Under the pieces are notes generated by a model that was not told the origin of the DNA, did no database searches, and saw only the letters and a list, made by a program, of their open reading frames with translations. 39,120 nucleotides of DNA from Streptomyces sp. SM1 (GTDB lineage Bacteria > Actinomycetota > Actinomycetes > Streptomycetales > Streptomycetaceae): positions 1-39,120 of the forward strand of contig NZ_NEUB01001031.1 of the NCBI RefSeq assembly GCF_002910825.1, in the 5' to 3' direction. Positions 34,051-39,120 of the stretch are shown here, piece after piece; the first letter of the stretch is position 1; each line of letters begins with the position of its first letter. Made by a program: the position numbers and the translations under genes.

Positions 34051-35532
34051 GTGGTTGACCTCAGCCCCGACCGCCTTCCCGTCGCCGTGATCGGAGCCGG
34101 CCCCGTCGGCCTCGCCGCCGCAGCGCACTTGGCCGAACGCAACGTCCCCTTCGTCGTTCTGGAGGTCGGCGACGCCGCGGCACCGGCCGTACAGGCCTGG
34201 TCCCACATTCAGCTCTTCAGCCCCTGGGAGTTCAACACCGACCCCGCCGCCCGCCGTCTGCTCGCGGCCTCCGGATGGGACGAGCCCGACGCCTCCGCCC
34301 TGCCCACCGGCGGCGACCTCGTCAAGCAGTACCTCCAGCCGCTGGCCGAACTGCCCGCCCTGGCCCCCCACATCCGCTACGGCACCGCCGTCACCGCCAT
34401 CAGCCGGCTGGGCATCGACCGGCTGCGCACCGCCGGCCGGGAAGCGGCCCCCTTCGTCCTTCGCCTGGCCGACGGTGAAGAACTGCTCGCCCGCGCCGTC
34501 ATCGACGCCTCCGGTACCTGGCGCCAGCCCAACCACGTCGGCGCCAACGGCCTGCCCGCCCACGGCGAGCAGGAAGCCGCCGCCTGGATCAACCACGGTC
34601 TGCCCGACGTGTTCGGGGCCGACCGCGAACAGCACGCCGGACGCCACACCGTCGTCGTCGGCGCCGGCCACTCGGCGGCCAACACCCTGCTCGCCCTGGC
34701 CGAACTGGCGGACACCGCGCCCGGCACCACGATCACCTGGGCCATCCGCGGAGCCGACCCGGCCGCCTCCTTCGGCGGCGGCAGCGACGACGAACTGCCC
34801 GCTCGCGGTGCCATCGGATCCGGCCTGAAGATGCTCGTGGACACCGGCCGTGTCGCCCTCGCGGCCGACTTCCGCACCCACGCCGTCCGCAGACTGGGCG
34901 ACGATCCCACTCGCGACCAGGTCGAACTCATCTCCCGGGGGACGGACGGCACCGAGCAGACCCTCACCGCCGACCGGATCGTCGCGGCCACCGGATTCAG
35001 GCCCGACTACCGCATCGCCGACGAACTCCGCCTGGAACTGGACCCGATCATGTCCGCGCCCCGCGCGCTGGCGCCGCTGATCGACCCCAACCAGCACTCC
35101 TGCGGCACCGTCACCCCGCACGGCTACCGTGAGCTGGCCCACCCCGAACCGGGGTACTTCGCCGTCGGCATGAAGAGCTACGGTCGCGCACCGACCTTCC
35201 TCATGCTCACCGGCTACGAGCAGGTCCGCTCCATCGCCGCCGCCCTCGCCGGCGACATGGAAGCCGCCCGGTCGGTCGAACTGCAGCTGCCCGAGACCGG
35301 GGTGTGCTCGGTGACCGCCGGGGGCGAGGCCCTCGCGCTGCGCCTCGGCCTGACCAAGGACCAGCACGAGCAGCTTCTCCACGCCACCGCCAAGCACCTG
35401 GGTACATCGGCCACCGCCTCGGACGCCGTGCTGACCGCTGCCACGGAACTCGGCATCGACCACACCGCCGCCCTGCAGCTGGCCGCCTACGCCGCCGACA
35501 TGTTCGACGCACCCGGCGCCCCCGGCTGCTGA
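34051..35532 (+). CDS. FAD/NAD(P)-dependent flavoprotein, paralogue 2
   Basis: A 493-residue paralogue of the enzyme at 7517-8905: FAD site GAGPVG at 15-20, NAD(P) site GAGHSA at 204-209, and LIDPNQHSCGTVTPHGYREL with VGMKSYGRAPTFL near 350-400. The two share the whole catalytic body. Their tails differ: this one ends in a helical domain of about 75 residues (LRLGLTKDQHEQLLHATAKH ... ALQLAAYAADMF) and only a terminal Cys instead of CC pairs. GTG at 34051 follows GAAAGGAC. With the small CC protein it forms a plus-strand unit. An oxidative step on an arsenical or the polyketide is possible. Having one copy beside transporters and one beside the PKS suggests division between resistance and biosynthesis. 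Confidence 0.85.
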   Translation: MVDLSPDRLPVAVIGAGPVGLAAAAHLAERNVPFVVLEVGDAAAPAVQAWSHIQLFSPWEFNTDPAARRLLAASGWDEPDASALPTGGDLVKQYLQPLAELPALAPHIRYGTAVTAISRLGIDRLRTAGREAAPFVLRLADGEELLARAVIDASGTWRQPNHVGANGLPAHGEQEAAAWINHGLPDVFGADREQHAGRHTVVVGAGHSAANTLLALAELADTAPGTTITWAIRGADPAASFGGGSDDELPARGAIGSGLKMLVDTGRVALAADFRTHAVRRLGDDPTRDQVELISRGTDGTEQTLTADRIVAATGFRPDYRIADELRLELDPIMSAPRALAPLIDPNQHSCGTVTPHGYRELAHPEPGYFAVGMKSYGRAPTFLMLTGYEQVRSIAAALAGDMEAARSVELQLPETGVCSVTAGGEALALRLGLTKDQHEQLLHATAKHLGTSATASDAVLTAATELGIDHTAALQLAAYAADMFDAPGAPGC

Positions 35533-35537
35533 ACAAC

Positions 35538-35584
35538 GCCGAGGTGGTTGCCTCTCCCGCCCGGGGAGAGGCAACCACCTCGGC
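35538..35584. terminator. Bidirectional hairpin terminator
   Basis: A perfect 20-bp stem (GCCGAGGTGGTTGCCTCTCC with its complement at 35565-35584) and a 7-base loop lie between the convergent flavoprotein-2 and SDR genes. Confidence 0.9.
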
Positions 35585-35614
35585 TTCGGCTCGGTACAGG
35601 GCGACGGCCCGGTG

Positions 35615-36400
35615 TCAGGAGGCGCGGTGCACCTTGTGCTGCGCCGCCTGCGCCCGGGGCCGCACCACCAGGAGGTCGATGTTCACGTGCGGCGGCCGGG
35701 TCACCGCCCACGTCACCACGTCGGCGACGTCCTCGGCGACCAGTGGATCAGGGACCCCGGCGTAGACGGCGTCGGCCTTGTCCAGGTCCCCGCGGTAGCG
35801 GTTGAGGGAGAACTCCTCGGTGTGGACCATGCCCGGAGCGATCTCGACCACCCGCAGCGGTTCCCCGCAGACCTCCAGGCGCAGAGTTTCGGCCAGTACG
35901 TGGGCACCGTGCTTGGCGGCGCTGTAGCCGCCGCCGCCCTCGTAGCAGGTGAACGAGGCGGTGGAGGAGATGACGACCACGACTCCGTCGCCGGAGGCTC
36001 TCAGGCTCGGCAGCAGCGCCTGGGTCATGTGCAGCGCACCGACCACGTTCACCTCGAACATGGACCGCCAGTCGCCGGGGTCGGCGTTCTCGACGTGCTC
36101 CGTCCCGTAGGCTCCGCCCGCGTTGTTGACCAGCACGTCACACGCCGGCAACTGGTCGGCGAAGGCGAGAACCGCCTCCCGGTCGGTCACGTCCAGCGTG
36201 AACACCCGGGCCGTTCCGCCCTCGTCCACGATCTCCTTGGCGACGGCTTCCAGCCGGTCGGACCGGCGTGCGGTCAGGACGACCTCGAAACCGTCGCGAG
36301 CCAGTGCCCGTGCGGTGGCCGCACCGATCCCACTGCCGGCCCCCGAGACGACGGCCGTCCTCGCAGGCCCTTTCGCATCGGCGGTGCGCACGTCGGTCAT
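35615..36400 (-). CDS. Short-chain dehydrogenase/reductase, candidate arsonoacetaldehyde reductase
   Basis: A 261-residue classical SDR: nucleotide loop GAGSGIG (20-26), NNAG (92-95), catalytic Ser146, Tyr159 and Lys163 in YSAAK. Arg45-Arg46 at the end of strand 2 favour NADP(H). The overall pattern is close to the YdfG-type SDRs that reduce malonic semialdehyde to 3-hydroxypropionate, an acid-bearing C2 aldehyde sterically like arsonoacetaldehyde. Ketone or alcohol oxidation on the polyketide is the alternative. GGGGGAAG precedes the ATG at 36400. The gene stands alone, divergent from arsR-3, and a 20-bp near-perfect operator dyad lies 17 bases before its start, so it is directly arsenic-regulated, which supports a pathway role. 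Confidence 0.88.
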   Translation of the reverse strand: MTDVRTADAKGPARTAVVSGAGSGIGAATARALARDGFEVVLTARRSDRLEAVAKEIVDEGGTARVFTLDVTDREAVLAFADQLPACDVLVNNAGGAYGTEHVENADPGDWRSMFEVNVVGALHMTQALLPSLRASGDGVVVVISSTASFTCYEGGGGYSAAKHGAHVLAETLRLEVCGEPLRVVEIAPGMVHTEEFSLNRYRGDLDKADAVYAGVPDPLVAEDVADVVTWAVTRPPHVNIDLLVVRPRAQAAQHKVHRAS

Positions 36401-36416
36401 GCTTCCCCCAGCTCAT

Positions 36417-36436
36417 GATTAGATGAACATCGAATC
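36417..36436 (-). promoter_or_regulatory. ArsR operator, site 4, SDR promoter
   Basis: GATTAGATGAACATCGAATC is a dyad with eight of nine arm bases matching and contains the shared element TAGATGAACATCGAATC (36420-36436). On the minus strand TTGATT (36438-36433) overlaps it as a likely -35, so binding would occlude the SDR promoter. Confidence 0.65.
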
Positions 36437-36444
36437 AAACGATC

Positions 36445-36473
36445 TTGGCAGGAGGTGCAACCGGTGTCAACAT
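36445..36473 (+). promoter_or_regulatory. arsR: Promoter of arsR-3, predicts a leaderless transcript
   Basis: TTGGCA (36445-36450), 17 bases, CAACAT (36468-36473) and then six bases to the ATG at 36480. Hexamers and spacings are identical to those of arsR-1. A GGAGG at 36451-36455 is 24 bases from the ATG, too far to be its ribosome site. Confidence 0.6.
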
Positions 36474-36489
36474 AGATGCATGTCGAAGC
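36473..36489 (+). promoter_or_regulatory. arsR: Putative ArsR operator, site 3, over the arsR-3 start
   Basis: TAGATGCATGTCGAAGC spans the start codon of arsR-3, in the same register as site 2 at arsR-1. Confidence 0.6.
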
Positions 36490-36833
36490 TAGCGCAGTTG
36501 GCGGCCACCGCCTCCGTTCCACCATGCTGCCCGTCCCTCACGGACCGGGAGCTGACCGATGAGGAAGCCGAGGTCACGGCCGCCATGTTCAAGGCGCTGG
36601 GGGACCCGGTGCGGCTGCGTCTGTTCTCCAAGGTCGCTTCTCATCCTGACGGTGAGGCCTGCGTGTGCGACATCGCCGATGTCGGCGTTTCCCAGCCCAC
36701 GGTCAGTCATCACCTGAAGAAGCTCCGTGAAGCGGGCCTGCTGCTGTCCGAGCGGCGCGGAACCTGGGTCTACTACCGACTCGCCCCCACGGTCCTTGCC
36801 GCACTGTCCGGATTTCTCACCACCCGCGACTGA
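36480..36833 (+). CDS. arsR: ArsR family repressor 3
   Basis: A 117-residue paralogue of arsR-1 with HTH VSQPTVSHHLKKLREAGLL, metal motif CVCD (Cys61, Cys63) and N-terminal PCCP (Cys16, Cys17). The recognition helix matches arsR-1 residue for residue, which implies shared DNA targets. It is divergent from the SDR. ATG 36480 is chosen over the in-frame ATG 36423, which lies inside the SDR operator, because arsR-1 has the same six-base spacing from its -10. The pair of near-identical sensors at opposite ends of the island suggests duplication, each guarding one flank while repressing common operators. Confidence 0.93.
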   Translation: MSKLAQLAATASVPPCCPSLTDRELTDEEAEVTAAMFKALGDPVRLRLFSKVASHPDGEACVCDIADVGVSQPTVSHHLKKLREAGLLLSERRGTWVYYRLAPTVLAALSGFLTTRD

Positions 36834-37383
36834 AGCGCGTTCCGACGCGTCTGTCGAGCCCCGTCGCGAGCGACTGCGCCCCGTCGTGCCAGGTGTTCCT
36901 GAGGCGTGCCCTGCCGCCGGCGGCTGAGCCGCGCCGGACCTTGCGAAGCGGGCTCGACGCGCGGCGCCCGGGCGTCCGGTGGTCCGCCGTGGTGTCCGTG
37001 GAGATCCCTGGTCCTTCCTCCGGGTCCACCTCTCCTGGGGCCCTTCCGTGCGCGCCGCCGTCTGCGGCTGCGCCGCCGCTGTCTCGCGTTCCTGCGGGTG
37101 CCGCCCGCTCCACTCCCGCCGGGGAAGATCGTCATCCTTGAGTTCCGGGAAGTGGTTGACAGGCGCCACAGATCGACGCCAAGCTGATTCTTGATTCGGC
37201 AACAGTCGATATAGCCAAGTCGCGACAGCCCCTTGTGGCGTTTCCATGACCGTTGTGTCCCTTGGCGCACCGACGCGCAGCGGACCTCCGCACCGTCGAT
37301 CAGCGAGCGCCGCCCACACGGCCGCGCCTTCCCACCCCTGTCAGTTCGCCTGTTCACAGCGCCCTGCGTGAGAGGACTCGCAC
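36834..37383. other. Non-coding stretch before the DUF5988 gene
   Basis: About 550 bases. Long frames here are compositionally biased (Arg, Gly, Pro) and lack ribosome sites and recognisable domains. A possible promoter TTGACA-N18-CAAGCT lies at 37156-37185, and an operator-like element at 37193-37209. Confidence 0.5.
37193..37209 (-). promoter_or_regulatory. Possible seventh ArsR operator element
   Basis: On the minus strand TCGACTGTTGCCGAATC differs from TnGA-N6-TCGAAnC at one fixed position. It lies just after a TTGACA-N18-CAAGCT promoter-like pair, where a repressor could block transcription toward the DUF5988 gene. Confidence 0.4.
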
Positions 37384-37659
37384 ATGACCGGCACCATCCT
37401 CAGCACTGCCCAGGCCCGCCCCGACAACATCCTGCGGAGTGACGACGGCCGTCCCGCGGAACCCAACATCTTCCTGTCGGGTGGAAAGGACATCCCGGAG
37501 AACCTGCGGGTGCACCGGGTCGAGGAGTTCACGGATCGGGTCAAGCTCAGTGTCCAGAACCGCTACGAGCATTTCGAGGAAACCGCCGAGGTGCGGAACG
37601 TCGACGGACGTTCTCTGCGCGTGTATGACTGGATCTACCGGACCTACATGGCCGAGTAG
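37384..37659 (+). CDS. DUF5988-like small protein
   Basis: A 91-residue protein whose core [19 protein letters not shown] and end NRYEHFE ... [12 protein letters not shown] match my recollection of the DUF5988 family, small Streptomyces proteins often encoded in or beside natural-product clusters. No catalytic role is known. It has no cysteine, so it is not a thiol metalloid carrier. GAGAGGAC precedes the ATG at 37384. It stands 109 bases before the acyl-CoA mutase gene, perhaps co-transcribed, and behind a possible ArsR element, which would tie the right edge of the island to arsenic control. Confidence 0.7.
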   Translation: MTGTILSTAQARPDNILRSDDGRPAEPNIFLSGGKDIPENLRVHRVEEFTDRVKLSVQNRYEHFEETAEVRNVDGRSLRVYDWIYRTYMAE

Positions 37660-37768
37660 GACGTCCGCCACGTCGCAGGCGTGGCTGACCTGCGGCAACG
37701 GACGCCATCGCCTGCCCGCGCCGCCCACCTCCTCCACCACCCGACGCCCCCCGAAAGGCCCTCTCACC

Positions 37769-39120
<1,352 letters not shown>

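Noticed and set aside
14174-36400. Ordinary phosphonate biosynthesis cluster
   Set aside because: No PEP mutase (no EDKxxxxxNS motif protein) is present, and the context is dominated by ArsR regulators. The decarboxylase alone would fit, but the AroA and mutase-like pair would not.
36423-36479. Upstream in-frame ATG for arsR-3 giving 19 extra residues
   Set aside because: That ATG lies inside the SDR operator, has no ribosome site, and arsR-1 shows the same spacing to the inner ATG.
36834-37383. Long minus-strand frames between arsR-3 and the DUF5988 gene
   Set aside because: Arg/Gly/Pro-biased translations that run antisense through arsR-3; no start signal or family.

Overview
The window is high-GC actinobacterial DNA and is almost certainly from Streptomyces: GTG starts, 4-bp stop/start overlaps, a chromosomal RNase J, DUF5996 and DUF5988 proteins, and a Streptomyces-type site-specific integrase. 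Its centre is a roughly 31-kb island (about 5.9-37.7 kb) that reads as a biosynthetic cluster for an arsenic-containing polyketide, with its own arsenic sensing and transport genes. The same gene logic (AroA paralogue, phosphoglycerate-mutase-like enzyme, phosphonopyruvate-decarboxylase-like enzyme and PKS among ars genes) is known from the arseno-organic cluster of S. lividans and S. coelicolor, whose product I recall as bisenarsan. The class is therefore not wholly new, but several parts here look undescribed or functionally open.

Layout. 1-4.2 kb: RNase J (-), a frameshifted membrane protein (+) and a DUF5996 protein (+). 4.5-6.0 kb: a possible 5' scrap of panD and a frameshifted integrase, plausibly the left junction of an integrated element. 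5.9-9.9 kb: MFS transporter, small Cys protein and flavoprotein (-), divergent from two ArsR repressors (+). 10.0-13.4 kb: a Pst-type ABC transporter with fused PstC-PstA (-). 13.8-20.4 kb: a minus-strand run starting with a CTP-synthase-like amidotransferase, then a Tat-exported molybdopterin oxidoreductase, an AroA/EPSP-synthase paralogue, a phosphoglycerate-mutase-like enzyme and a small tail protein. 21.2-23.3 kb: MFS exporter plus ArsR (+) behind an ArsR-type operator. 23.3-33.3 kb: a minus-strand operon of iterative PKS, KASIII-like enzyme, DedA protein and phosphonopyruvate-decarboxylase-like enzyme. 33.9-36.8 kb: small CC protein and second flavoprotein (+), SDR (-), third ArsR of the first type (+). 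37.4-39.1 kb: DUF5988 protein and a methylmalonyl-CoA-mutase-like large subunit cut by the window end.

Proposed working model (inference by analogy with phosphonate biosynthesis). Arsenate enters by the Pst-type transporter. The AroA paralogue joins it to phosphoenolpyruvate, giving arsenoenolpyruvate. The mutase-like enzyme rearranges this to a C-As bond (arsonopyruvate), the TPP enzyme decarboxylates it to arsonoacetaldehyde, and the SDR reduces that to 2-hydroxyethylarsonate. The PKS (KS-AT-DH-ER-KR-ACP-ACP, no thioesterase) builds a reduced chain that the KASIII-like enzyme could hand to the arsonate alcohol. The oxidoreductases and MFS pumps would handle arsenic redox state and export.

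Regulation. A repeated 17-bp element (TAGA-N6-TCGAAtC or close variants) lies in the flavoprotein-1/arsR, PKS, CC-protein/flavoprotein-2 and SDR/arsR control regions, and less exactly before the DUF5988 gene. Two arsR genes share one promoter layout that predicts leaderless transcripts, with the element lying over the start codon. No arsenate reductase ArsC, ACR3/ArsB pump or ArsM methyltransferase is visible in the window.
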